Assembly: GCF_002159335.1 (NCBI RefSeq) | Contig: NZ_NFHP01000005.1 | Location: 1-64,000, forward strand | Direction of reading: 5' to 3' | DNA: 64,000 bases | Source of the DNA: Collinsella sp. An7 | GTDB taxonomy: Bacteria > Actinomycetota > Coriobacteriia > Coriobacteriales > Coriobacteriaceae | In this document: in pieces, positions 38,428-46,601 of the stretch | How the letters are laid out: each line of letters opens with the position of its first letter | Position numbering within the stretch: position 1 is the stretch's first letter | The notes under the pieces: generated by a model | Seen by the model: the letters and a program-made list of their open reading frames with translations, nothing else | Databases searched by the model: none | What the model was told of the DNA's origin: nothing | Made by a program: the position numbers and the translations under genes

Positions 38428-40230
38428 CTACTCAGACTTGCGGTCCTTGCGCTTGATGAGGCCGGTTTTGCCGGCGTAGACAAACGTGGCGCCAAAGGCC
38501 GCGGCAGAGGCACCGGCAAAGCCTGCGACGAGCGCGAGGTCAGCGGTTTGCGGCAGGTTGCCAGTCGGCTTGTTGGCCTGCTTCGCGCCAGCGCTCGAGG
38601 CATCGTCGTTCGTGTCGCCGCCCACCGTCTGCTGCGCGGGGTCGGGCTTCTCCCCCGTCGCCTCGTCGCCGCCCGATCGAATGTCCTCCTCGTCGCTCGG
38701 CGAGGACGTCTCCTCCTGCTCCTCATCCTGGCTCTCGGTGGTCGCCTCAACCGATCCCTCAGCGCCCTGCGTACCGTTAGCCTGCTCATCAACCTTGGCG
38801 TCCTCGTCAGACGCACCGTCAACATCCGCCGCGTCATCGGCAGACGGCACATCCGACCCCTCAGTCGTGGTGTTACCCGACGGCGCGCTCGGCGCGGGAG
38901 CAGGCTGGGACGGCGTCACGCTCGGACGCACCACCTCATCAGAGGCGCTCTCCTCCTCATCCGCCTCCCCAGCATCACCAGCGGGCGCAGATTCCGTGAG
39001 AATGTTGTTCACGCCAGAATTGGAGTTCGCCGAATTCGACGCACTACCATCCCCAGACCCACCATTGCCGGCCGCGTCACTCTGCACCGCGTCATCCACA
39101 ACCGCATCATCTTCCGACCCGGCAGAGTCGCCGGAACCGCTCTGCCCGCCAGAAGCAGAGCCATCACTCACCGCATCGTTCTCCGGAGCAATCCCGCCGG
39201 CCGTATCACCCGCCGACCCGGCACTCCCCTCACCAGCGCCCGCGTCGTCCGCCGGCGCGTCAGAGCTCCCGGCATTCGTCTCGTGCAGCGAGATGTAGGC
39301 CAGGCAGTCGTTCATTTCGTTGCGATAGCGGTTCCTCCAGCCCTTGTAGTACTGCGTCTGCGAGCTGTACTGCGCGATGTTGTCCGTCATCTGGGTTGCC
39401 AAGGCCGTCACAAACTCACGGTCCGTCATGTCGTTGCGAAGGTTCGCCCCTCGCAGGACCTTCTTAACGCCGCCCGTGCCCCACAGATTGGAGAGACCCC
39501 AGACCATCCCCTTCACGCAATCGGAGCGGCCCGACATATCGATGCCAAGCTCGCTCTTGAGCCAGCGCTCCGTGGGAAGGTAATAGCTGTTGTACGCGTA
39601 CGCGTCTTGAAACGCCGAGAACTCCGCGGGATCGGCGTCGTACGCAGCGTACCAGGCGTTCTGCACGGTCCGCCCAAGCTCTGTAAGCGTGCCGGCGGTC
39701 TTGTCATACATAGAGGCCGCACTCTTAATCTCAGAGCCGCGGTCAACAATCACCTTGAGCATCGCATACTTTGAGGGGTTCGTGCTGTACACAGCGGACA
39801 GGAACGGAACGAGCGAGTAGCGCCGATCGAACTGGTAGTATCCGAGTGCGTTATAGCCGTCGCCCGACCCAAAACCCTGGCGGTAGTTGCTGTGGCTCTC
39901 GTACTTGGTAAAGTACTTCATCTCGGCAGAGACGCTCACCGAAGAGAGGCTCGAGGCCAAGGAGCGCGCAGAGAGCGTCGACGCGACAGCGGCATCCTCG
40001 CAGAAGTCGGTCTTGTCGTAATCGCTCGGCGCGGGCAGGGTCACCGCCGGCTCGTCCTCGGCGGTGGCTACATCCGTATCGGCGGACGACGCGGCTTCCG
40101 GCTGCGCCGCAGCGTCGGCATCATGCTCGACGGGCGCCTCCTCGGCGTAGACGGGCGCGGCCGCTTGCGCGGCACCAAGGGAGAGCGTTAGGGCGAGTCC
40201 TGCGGCAACGGCGAGGTGACGGGGCTTCAT
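38428..40230 (-). CDS. Wall-anchored surface protein with lysozyme-like domain and LPQTA sorting signal
   Basis: About 600 residues. A signal peptide (LAVAAGLALTLSLGAAQAAA) is followed at about 100-320 by a compact domain with FTKYESHSNYRQGFGSGDGY, NALGYYQFDRRYSLVPFL and GLSNLWGTGG. The E-SH...YYQFD pattern looks like a lysozyme-like fold, but this is tentative. A 230-residue Asp/Ser/Gly/Glu-rich stalk leads to NLPQTADLALVAGFAG, a hydrophobic span and KRKDRKSE, a sortase signal with Ala in place of Gly after the Thr. No sortase gene is seen nearby. GGAGCG precedes ATG 40230. Confidence 0.75.
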   Translation of the reverse strand: MKPRHLAVAAGLALTLSLGAAQAAAPVYAEEAPVEHDADAAAQPEAASSADTDVATAEDEPAVTLPAPSDYDKTDFCEDAAVASTLSARSLASSLSSVSVSAEMKYFTKYESHSNYRQGFGSGDGYNALGYYQFDRRYSLVPFLSAVYSTNPSKYAMLKVIVDRGSEIKSAASMYDKTAGTLTELGRTVQNAWYAAYDADPAEFSAFQDAYAYNSYYLPTERWLKSELGIDMSGRSDCVKGMVWGLSNLWGTGGVKKVLRGANLRNDMTDREFVTALATQMTDNIAQYSSQTQYYKGWRNRYRNEMNDCLAYISLHETNAGSSDAPADDAGAGEGSAGSAGDTAGGIAPENDAVSDGSASGGQSGSGDSAGSEDDAVVDDAVQSDAAGNGGSGDGSASNSANSNSGVNNILTESAPAGDAGEADEEESASDEVVRPSVTPSQPAPAPSAPSGNTTTEGSDVPSADDAADVDGASDEDAKVDEQANGTQGAEGSVEATTESQDEEQEETSSPSDEEDIRSGGDEATGEKPDPAQQTVGGDTNDDASSAGAKQANKPTGNLPQTADLALVAGFAGASAAAFGATFVYAGKTGLIKRKDRKSE

Positions 40231-40428
40231 GTCGCTCCAATCTGCGGCTCTAAAGAGCAACCGCGGTTAAGGTACAGGTCACAGACCGTAGGAAGCCCAG
40301 TATTGCAAGCGCGTTACGCAAGGGTCAAGCGAATCACCCTACGCCCACGCAATTCGATTAAGGTTGAAGTTCAGCTTGAAGCGTGGGGCCCGGCGTTTTC
40401 GGGGCAAGCCGTTCGCCCCCGCCGGCCG

Positions 40429-40869
40429 CTACTCCCCCGGCTCGAGCTCGAGCTTGATCTCGGGCACGCGGGCGAGCTCGGCCAGGGTCACGCCGTCCAC
40501 GTAGCGCTCGATGACGTCGTCCAGGCCCTGCCAGAACTTGACTGTCGAGCACAACCCCGCGCGGTAGCATGCGCCCTCGATCCCCTCGCAGGCAACCGGT
40601 GCCGTGGTGCCCTCCGCCACGCGCAGAATGTCGCCCGCGCGAATCTCGTCCGCCGGGCGCGCGAGCACGTAGCCGCCGCCCTTGCCGCGCACGCTCCGCA
40701 GCAGCCCCGCCTGCATGAGCGGCCGCACGAGCTGCTCCAGGTACTTGAGCGAAATGTCCTCGCCCGCCGCCACCTCGCGCAGGGCCACCTTGTGACCGTC
40801 CTCGCGCCCGAAGGCGGCGATGTAAATCATGAGGCGCAACGCATAGCGCCCTCTAGACGATATGAGCAC
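40429..40869 (-). CDS. Rrf2/IscR-like regulator of the suf operon
   Basis: 146 residues. A winged-helix domain (about 1-75: LISSRGRYALRLMIYIAAF, ISLKYLEQLVRPLMQAGLL, GKGGGYVLARP) is followed by three Cys at about 94, 101 and 107 (CEGIEGACYRAGLC), a spacing close to the [2Fe-2S]-binding Cys of IscR. Such proteins sense Fe-S status and repress suf or isc genes. GTG start with AAGGGAG upstream. It diverges from sufC across a 222-bp gap that contains a promoter and two dyads, so autoregulation and suf control from the same region is likely. Confidence 0.88.
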   Translation of the reverse strand: MLISSRGRYALRLMIYIAAFGREDGHKVALREVAAGEDISLKYLEQLVRPLMQAGLLRSVRGKGGGYVLARPADEIRAGDILRVAEGTTAPVACEGIEGACYRAGLCSTVKFWQGLDDVIERYVDGVTLAELARVPEIKLELEPGE

Positions 40870-40985
40870 GCGCCCGCTCCCTTCTGCAAAGACCGCCGGC
40901 TAGGCACGGTACCGCACACCCGCCCCGCCAAGCACCACGGGGCGGATGACGCAAAACAACCCCGTCCCCAAATGAGCCACTTAGA

Positions 40986-41066
40986 AATCCTAGTGGATTA
41001 GTCGGATTTTATCTTGACTTCAACGGTATTCATCTTATCTTTATTCCGAGAGAATTCCTAGGATTA
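40986..41066. promoter_or_regulatory. suf promoter with candidate Rrf2 operator dyads
   Basis: A -35 TTGACT at 41014-41019 and -10 TATCTT at 41036-41041 are separated by 16 bases, facing sufC. Two related dyads flank it: AATCC-TAGT-GGATT at 40986-40999 and AATTCC-TA-GGATTA at 41053-41066. The second lies just downstream of the -10, where a bound repressor would block RNA polymerase. Assignment to the neighbouring Rrf2 protein is inference. Confidence 0.6.
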
Positions 41067-41091
41067 GCATCCTCGCACGCAAGGAGTCACC

Positions 41092-41922
41092 ATGCCTGCA
41101 TCAAACCCCCTGCTCAGCATTGAGGGCCTTTCGGCCGCCGTAGACGAGAAAGAGATCCTCCACGGTATCGACCTTAGCGTCGCCGCCGGCGAGACGCACG
41201 TCCTCATGGGCCCCAACGGAGCTGGCAAGTCCACGCTCGGCCACGTCATCATGGGCGACCCGGTCTACACGCAAACGGCCGGCACCATCACCTTCGATGG
41301 CGAGGACCTCACCGACCTTACGCCCGACAAGCGCTCGCGCGCCGGGCTCTTCCTCTCCTTCCAGGCGCCGGTGGAGATTCCCGGCGTGCCGCTCTCGAGC
41401 TTTTTGCGCGCCACGCTCGCTGCGCGCCCGGGCAAGCAGCTCAAGGGCAAGGAGTTCCGCCGCCGCGTAAAGGAGCTCTGCGCCGAGCTCGACATGGATC
41501 CCGCCTACCTCAACCGCGAGCTCGGGGTGGGCTTCTCGGGCGGCGAGAAGAAGAAGGTCGAGATGCTCCAGCTGCTGCTCCTCGAGCCCAAGCTCGCCAT
41601 CCTCGACGAGACCGACTCCGGCCTCGACGTCGACGCGCTCGGCGTGGTCTCGCGCGGCATCGAGCTCTACCGCTCGCGCTGCCAGGGCTCGCTCATCATC
41701 ATCACCCACAACACGCGCATCTTGGAGCACCTCGATGTCGACCGCGTGCACGTGATGGTGCAGGGCCGCGTCGTCCGCGAGGACACGGCCGACCTCATCG
41801 GCTGGATCGACGAGAACGGCTTCGAGAGCTTTGAGGGTACGGCCGCAGACGCCCCGTCTGAGGACGCTTCCGCCGAGCCCGCCCTCAGCGCCGCCGACCT
41901 CTCCGCCGTTGTCGAGCGCTAG
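41092..41922 (+). CDS. sufC: Fe-S cluster assembly ATPase SufC
   Basis: 276 residues, ABC-type ATPase that works in the SufBCD scaffold complex. Walker A is GPNGAGKS (about 40-47), the signature is FSGGEKKKVEM (about 147-157), and Walker B with the catalytic Glu-like position is LAILDETDSGLD (about 166-177). About 25 acidic/Ala-rich residues extend the C-terminus beyond the usual length. AAGGAG precedes the ATG. First gene of sufC-sufB-sufD-sufS-sufU, ten bases before sufB. Confidence 0.97.
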   Translation: MPASNPLLSIEGLSAAVDEKEILHGIDLSVAAGETHVLMGPNGAGKSTLGHVIMGDPVYTQTAGTITFDGEDLTDLTPDKRSRAGLFLSFQAPVEIPGVPLSSFLRATLAARPGKQLKGKEFRRRVKELCAELDMDPAYLNRELGVGFSGGEKKKVEMLQLLLLEPKLAILDETDSGLDVDALGVVSRGIELYRSRCQGSLIIITHNTRILEHLDVDRVHVMVQGRVVREDTADLIGWIDENGFESFEGTAADAPSEDASAEPALSAADLSAVVER

Positions 41923-41931
41923 GGAGGCGAC

Positions 41932-43344
41932 ATGGCAAAGCAGCGCACCGAGGTCGCGGACATCGACCGCAGCCTCTACGACTTCAAAGACTCCGAGGAG
42001 GGCTTTGAGCGGCTCGACGAGGGCCTCACGCCCGAGATCGTGACCGAGATCTCACGTCGCAAGGACGAGCCCCAGTGGATGCTCAACTTTCGCCTGAAGT
42101 CGCTCGAGATCTACCGGAGCTTCCCCAACCCCACCTGGGGCCCCTCCATCGCCGGGCTCGACATGGACCACATCGCCACCTACGTAAAGCCCAACACCGA
42201 CCAGGCCGCCACGTGGGACGAGGTGCCCGACGACATCAAGAACACCTTTGAGCGCCTAGGCATCCCCGAGGCCGAGCGGAGCTACCTCGCCGGCGTGGGC
42301 GCCCAGTACGACTCCGAGCTCGTCTACCACAACATGCAAGACACCGCCGCCAAGATGGGCATCGTCTACTCCGGCATCGAGGAGGCGCTCCACGAGCCCA
42401 GGTGGGAGGCGCTCATCCGCGAGAAGTTCATGACGCTCATCCCGCCCAAGGATCACAAGTTTGCCGCGCTCCACGGCGCGGTGTGGTCGGGCGGCTCGTT
42501 TGTTTACGTGCCCGCGGGGACCAAGCTCGACTTCCCCCTCCAGAGCTACTTCCGCCTTAACGCCAAGGGCGCCGGGCAGTTTGAGCACACGCTCATCATC
42601 GTGGAGGACGACGCCGACCTGCACTTTATCGAGGGTTGCTCGGCCCCCAAGTACAACGTGGCCAACCTCCACGCCGGCGCCGTTGAGCTCTTTGTGGGCA
42701 AGCGAGCGCACCTGCGTTACTCGACCATCGAGAACTGGTCGAAGAACATGTACAACCTCAACACCAAGCGCGCCCGTGTTGAGGAGGACGGTGAGATCGA
42801 GTGGATCTCGGGCTCGTTCGGCAGCCACGTGGGCTACCTCTACCCCATGAGCGTGCTCGTGGGGGCGCGCGCCCGCTCGAGCTTCACCGGCATCACCTTT
42901 GCGGGTGCGGGCCAGAACCTCGACACCGGCACCAAGGTCGTGCTCGCCGCGCCCGACACCTCGGCGAGCGTGGAGACCAAGGGCATCTCCAAGGGCGGCG
43001 GCATCCAGACGTTCCGCAGCTCGATCGTGGTGACGCCCGAGGCCGAGGGCGCGCAGGCGACGGTCTCGTGCCAGTCGCTCATGCTCGACGACGAGAGCCG
43101 CTCCGATACCATCCCAGCCATGGACGTGCGCGCCAAGAATGTCGACATCGGCCACGAGGCCACCATCGGGCGCATCGGCGACGACAAGGTCTTCTACCTC
43201 ATGAGCCGCGGCATCTCAGAGGAGGAGGCGCGCACCATGATCGTCAACGGCTTTGCGAACCCCGTCTCTAAGGAGCTGCCGCTCGAGTACGCCGTAGAGA
43301 TGAACAACCTGATCAAGCTCGAGATGGAAGGGGCTATCGGATAG
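41932..43344 (+). CDS. sufB: Fe-S cluster scaffold protein SufB
   Basis: 470 residues, the normal length. Family hallmarks include QYDSELVYHN, the EGCSAPKYNVANLHAG stretch, YSTIENWSKN, and near the end GHEATIGRIGDDKVFYLMSR with GFANPVSKELPLEYAVEMN. SufB forms the core scaffold with SufC and SufD on which the cluster is built. GGGAGG lies seven bases before the ATG. The stop is directly followed by the sufD ATG, so translation is coupled. Confidence 0.97.
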   Translation: MAKQRTEVADIDRSLYDFKDSEEGFERLDEGLTPEIVTEISRRKDEPQWMLNFRLKSLEIYRSFPNPTWGPSIAGLDMDHIATYVKPNTDQAATWDEVPDDIKNTFERLGIPEAERSYLAGVGAQYDSELVYHNMQDTAAKMGIVYSGIEEALHEPRWEALIREKFMTLIPPKDHKFAALHGAVWSGGSFVYVPAGTKLDFPLQSYFRLNAKGAGQFEHTLIIVEDDADLHFIEGCSAPKYNVANLHAGAVELFVGKRAHLRYSTIENWSKNMYNLNTKRARVEEDGEIEWISGSFGSHVGYLYPMSVLVGARARSSFTGITFAGAGQNLDTGTKVVLAAPDTSASVETKGISKGGGIQTFRSSIVVTPEAEGAQATVSCQSLMLDDESRSDTIPAMDVRAKNVDIGHEATIGRIGDDKVFYLMSRGISEEEARTMIVNGFANPVSKELPLEYAVEMNNLIKLEMEGAIG

Positions 43345-44649
43345 ATGGACGCTCTCGCAATCAAGCACGCCAGCGCCATGCCGGCGCCCACCTGGGGCTG
43401 GCTCAAGATGAACGACGCTCGGATCGACATCCCCGCCGGGCTTGCGCGGGGCGATGTTCCCGAGGTCGACGCTCCGCAGGCGCTCTTTGACACCGCGGTT
43501 TCCTTTGAGGGTGCCGTGGCCGAGCTGCAGGAGCGTCTTGACGCCGCGCGCAACACCACCCCGGACACCCGCGCCTGTGTGTGCGCCGTTCAGGGTGCAG
43601 CTACCGCCCCAAGCGATGCGGCGAACACCGACGGCAATCTTGGCGACCTCGACATCCCGGCGCTCTCGAGCTACCAGGAGCGCGCCGTCCGCGACGAGCT
43701 CGCCGGCGACGTGGCCCGCGCCTTTGAGACGGGCATCGGCATCGATGCCCGCGCCTACCTCAACTTCCTTGCCGGCGAATCGATCGTCCTCGGCACCGCC
43801 GAGGGGGCAACGGAGCAGGTGACGGTACGCGTGGCCGCCGAGGCGGACTGCGCCTCCGCGGCGAGCGTGGACCTCGTTGCCGCGCCGGAGAGCACCCTCG
43901 ACGTTGTACTCGAGCTCGATGGAACCGACGACTTCGGCGGAGCAGATGACGCACCCGCACTCATCGGCTCCACGATGCGCATCTTTGCCGGTGCGTGCTC
44001 CCGCGTGAACGTGACCGTCTACACCACCGCCCTCCCCGGCACGGTCGCGCTCGATGACGAGGGCTACGTGCTCGACGATGGTGCGCGCGTAACCGTGCGC
44101 CACGTGGTGCTCGGAGGCGGCACCACCGCCACGGGCCTTGCCGCCGACCTGCGCTGCGACACCGCGCGCATCGATATCGACACGAGCTACCTCGCCGGGG
44201 GGACCGAACGGCGCGACCTTGCCTACACGGTGCGCCACCGCGGCAAGAAGACGATCTCTAACATCATCGCCAATGGTGTGCTCGCCGGCACCGCCCAGAA
44301 GACCCTGCGCGGCACCATCGACCTCGTGCACGGTTGCAAGGGCTCCGAGGGCACCGAGCGCGAGACCGTGCTCATCGCCAGCAAGGGCGTGGACAACAAG
44401 ACCGTCCCCACCATCCTCTGCGACGAGGACGACGTGGCGGGCAACCACGGCGCCACGATCGGCCACGTCCGCCCCGACCAGCTCTTCTACCTCATGTGCC
44501 GCGGCGTCTCCGAGGCAGATGCCGAAGCGCTCTTCTTGCGGGCCAAGTTTGAGGACGCCGCGCTCACCGCGCCGAGCGAACGGGTGCGCCGCGCCGTCTG
44601 CCGCCTTGCCGAGCGCGCGATCGACGACTTTGAGGAGGAGTTCGCATGA
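43345..44649 (+). CDS. sufD: Fe-S cluster scaffold protein SufD
   Basis: 434 residues. The N-terminus is poorly conserved (PAPTWGWLKMNDARIDIP), as usual for SufD. The C-terminal beta-helix is recognisable by GVLAGTAQKTLRGTIDLVHG, VPTILCDEDDVAGNHGATIG and QLFYLMCRGVSEADAEAL, which carry the conserved Cys and His of the SufB-SufD interface. The ATG directly abuts the sufB stop and its stop overlaps the sufS start (ATGA at 44646). Paralogue of SufB. Confidence 0.95.
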   Translation: MDALAIKHASAMPAPTWGWLKMNDARIDIPAGLARGDVPEVDAPQALFDTAVSFEGAVAELQERLDAARNTTPDTRACVCAVQGAATAPSDAANTDGNLGDLDIPALSSYQERAVRDELAGDVARAFETGIGIDARAYLNFLAGESIVLGTAEGATEQVTVRVAAEADCASAASVDLVAAPESTLDVVLELDGTDDFGGADDAPALIGSTMRIFAGACSRVNVTVYTTALPGTVALDDEGYVLDDGARVTVRHVVLGGGTTATGLAADLRCDTARIDIDTSYLAGGTERRDLAYTVRHRGKKTISNIIANGVLAGTAQKTLRGTIDLVHGCKGSEGTERETVLIASKGVDNKTVPTILCDEDDVAGNHGATIGHVRPDQLFYLMCRGVSEADAEALFLRAKFEDAALTAPSERVRRAVCRLAERAIDDFEEEFA

Positions 44650-45989
44650 TCGATACCGAGCATGTTAGCTGCGATACCTGCACCGCGCCCACGGCGCCCG
44701 TTCTCGATGCCTCCGACGAGGCGTCGCGCGCCTGGCCGCGCATAAACATCGACGAGAACCCCTATAAGGCGGACTTCCCGCTCCTCGTGGCGCACCCCGA
44801 GATCTCCTTCCTCGACAGCGCCGCCACCGCACAGCGACCCGCCTGCGTGCTCGACGCCCAGCGCAGCTTCTACGAGACCATGAACGCCAACCCGCTGCGC
44901 GGCCTCTACAGCCTCTCCGTCGAGGCGACCGAGGCCATCGAGCAGGTGCGTGCGCAGATCGCCCGGCTCATCGGAGCAGTGGACGAGGCTGAGCGGCCGC
45001 GAGCGGCAGAGATCGTCTTTACGCGCAACACGAGCGAATCGCTCAACCTCGTGGCGAAGGCCTTTGCCCCCACGGTGCTCCGCCCGGGCGACGAGGTCGT
45101 CATCACCATCATGGAGCACCACTCCAACCTCATCCCCTGGCAGCAAGCGTGCCGTGCGGCCGGGGCCAAGCTCGTCTACCTCTACCCCACCAAGACGGGA
45201 GAGCTCACCGACACCGAGATCGCGGCCAAGATCGGCCCGCGCACCAAGATCGTGGCGGCCGCTCACGTCTCCAACGTCTTTGGCTGCCGCCTGCCACTTG
45301 AGAAGCTGGCCGCCGCTGTACACGCCCACGGTGGCTACCTTGTGGTGGACGCCGCGCAGTCGATACCGCACATGCCGGTGGACGTGCGCGCCATCGGGGC
45401 GGACTTTCTCGCCTTCTCGGGCCACAAGGCGCTCGGCCCCATGGGTGTGGGCGTGCTCTGGGGGCGCGCCGAGCTGCTCGACCAGGCAGAACCCTTCCTC
45501 ACCGGCGGCGAGATGATCGACTCGGTGACCGAGCAGGACGCCGTCTGGGCGCCCGTCCCCGAGAAGTTCGAGGCCGGCACGCAGGATGCAGCCGGCATCT
45601 ACGCCACGGGCACCGCCCTCACTTACCTCACCGAGCAGGTGGGCTACGAGCGTATCGCCGAACGCGAGCAGGCACTCGTGCACTACGCCATGAGCCGACT
45701 TGTGGAGCTTCCCTGGGTCGATATCCTCGGCTCCATCTACTGGGACCGCCATCATGGCGTCATCAGCTTTAACGTGCGCGGCATCCACCCGCACGACGTG
45801 GCGAGCATCCTCGACATGGAGGGCGTGTGCGTCCGCGCCGGCCACCACTGCGCCCAACCGCTCCTCGCCTGGCTCGGCTGCGAGAACCTCGCCTGCTGCC
45901 GTGCGAGCCTTGCCTTCTACAACGACCGCGCGGATGTGGACCGCTTTATCGACGGGCTCTCGACCGTCTGGAAAACCTTCCACGCCTAA
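44646..45989 (+). CDS. sufS: Cysteine desulfurase SufS
   Basis: 447 residues, PLP-dependent class V aminotransferase fold. It takes sulfur from cysteine for Fe-S synthesis. Visible hallmarks are DSAATAQRP, TRNTSESLNLVA, MEHHSNLIPWQ, the PLP Lys in FSGHKALGPMG (about 261), RAGHHCAQP and the catalytic Cys in ACCRASLAFYN (about 418). A roughly 45-residue N-terminal extension precedes the usual start. The ATG overlaps the sufD stop. The next gene, SufU, is the expected sulfur acceptor in this type of Suf system. Confidence 0.96.
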   Translation: MIDTEHVSCDTCTAPTAPVLDASDEASRAWPRINIDENPYKADFPLLVAHPEISFLDSAATAQRPACVLDAQRSFYETMNANPLRGLYSLSVEATEAIEQVRAQIARLIGAVDEAERPRAAEIVFTRNTSESLNLVAKAFAPTVLRPGDEVVITIMEHHSNLIPWQQACRAAGAKLVYLYPTKTGELTDTEIAAKIGPRTKIVAAAHVSNVFGCRLPLEKLAAAVHAHGGYLVVDAAQSIPHMPVDVRAIGADFLAFSGHKALGPMGVGVLWGRAELLDQAEPFLTGGEMIDSVTEQDAVWAPVPEKFEAGTQDAAGIYATGTALTYLTEQVGYERIAEREQALVHYAMSRLVELPWVDILGSIYWDRHHGVISFNVRGIHPHDVASILDMEGVCVRAGHHCAQPLLAWLGCENLACCRASLAFYNDRADVDRFIDGLSTVWKTFHA

Positions 45990-45990
45990 C

Positions 45991-46009
45991 GGTGCAAAGC
46001 CCCTGTCCC
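45991..46009 (+). repeat. Intergenic repeat, copy 1 (left of sufU)
   Basis: GGTGCAAAGCCCCTGTCCC directly after sufS. The same sequence recurs inverted at 46527-46544 on the far side of sufU (18 of 19 bases covered), so the two copies bracket the gene. Confidence 0.7.
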
Positions 46010-46049
46010 ATCGCCCCGCCATCGCCGCGCGGCACTGATTGGAGACCCC

Positions 46050-46478
46050 ATGGCCAACATCTACAGCTCCACCACCTTTATGGAGCACAACGCCCACCCC
46101 GACTACAAGTACGAGATGGACACTCCCACCCATAGCCACGACGGCATCAATCCGAGTTGCGGCGACGAGCTCACGCTCCAGCTCCGCGTGGAGGGGGATG
46201 TCATCGAGGAGGCGAGCTTTACGGGGCACGGCTGCGCCATCAGCCAGGCCTCGGCCGACATCATGGCCGAGCTCATCACGGGAGAGACCGTCGAGGAGGC
46301 GCGCCGCCTCTCGGGACTCTTCCTCGCCATGATCCGCGGCGAGAAGCTCTCCGAGGAGGATCTTGAGGACCTCGACGAAGCCGCGCAGCTGAAGGACATC
46401 TCGCACATGCCCGCGCGCGTCAAGTGCGCCGAGCTCGCCTGGCGCACCCTCGACGGCATCCTCGACGCAGCCGCCTAG
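46050..46478 (+). CDS. sufU: SufU-type zinc-dependent sulfur transfer protein
   Basis: 142 residues. The zinc ligands of SufU are all present: Cys37 and Asp39 in NPSCGDE, Cys62 in TGHGCAIS and Cys126 in VKCAELAW. SufU accepts persulfide from SufS and passes sulfur to SufBCD. A short insertion between the last two ligands (about 85-120, RGEKLSEEDLEDLDEAAQ) fits SufU rather than IscU. TTGGAG lies seven bases before the ATG. Last gene of the suf operon, 60 bases after sufS. Confidence 0.94.
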   Translation: MANIYSSTTFMEHNAHPDYKYEMDTPTHSHDGINPSCGDELTLQLRVEGDVIEEASFTGHGCAISQASADIMAELITGETVEEARRLSGLFLAMIRGEKLSEEDLEDLDEAAQLKDISHMPARVKCAELAWRTLDGILDAAA

Positions 46479-46486
46479 GAGGCACG

Positions 46487-46544
46487 AAGTCCCTGTCCCC
46501 TTGCCCCGGCGCCATACCGGCACAGGGGGACAGGGCTTTGCACC
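46487..46544. terminator. Hairpin and repeat copy 2 after sufU
   Basis: AAGTCCCTGTCCCC (46487-46500) can pair with GGGGACAGGGCTT (46526-46538). The right arm is also an inverted copy of the repeat at 45991-46009. The structure ends the suf operon, but there is no clean T-run, so it may be a mobile intergenic repeat serving as terminator. Confidence 0.6.
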
Positions 46545-46601
46545 GGGCTTTTGGGTACACTGCCTACACTGCCCCAGAGACCGAAGCGACAGGAAGCCAC
46601 C

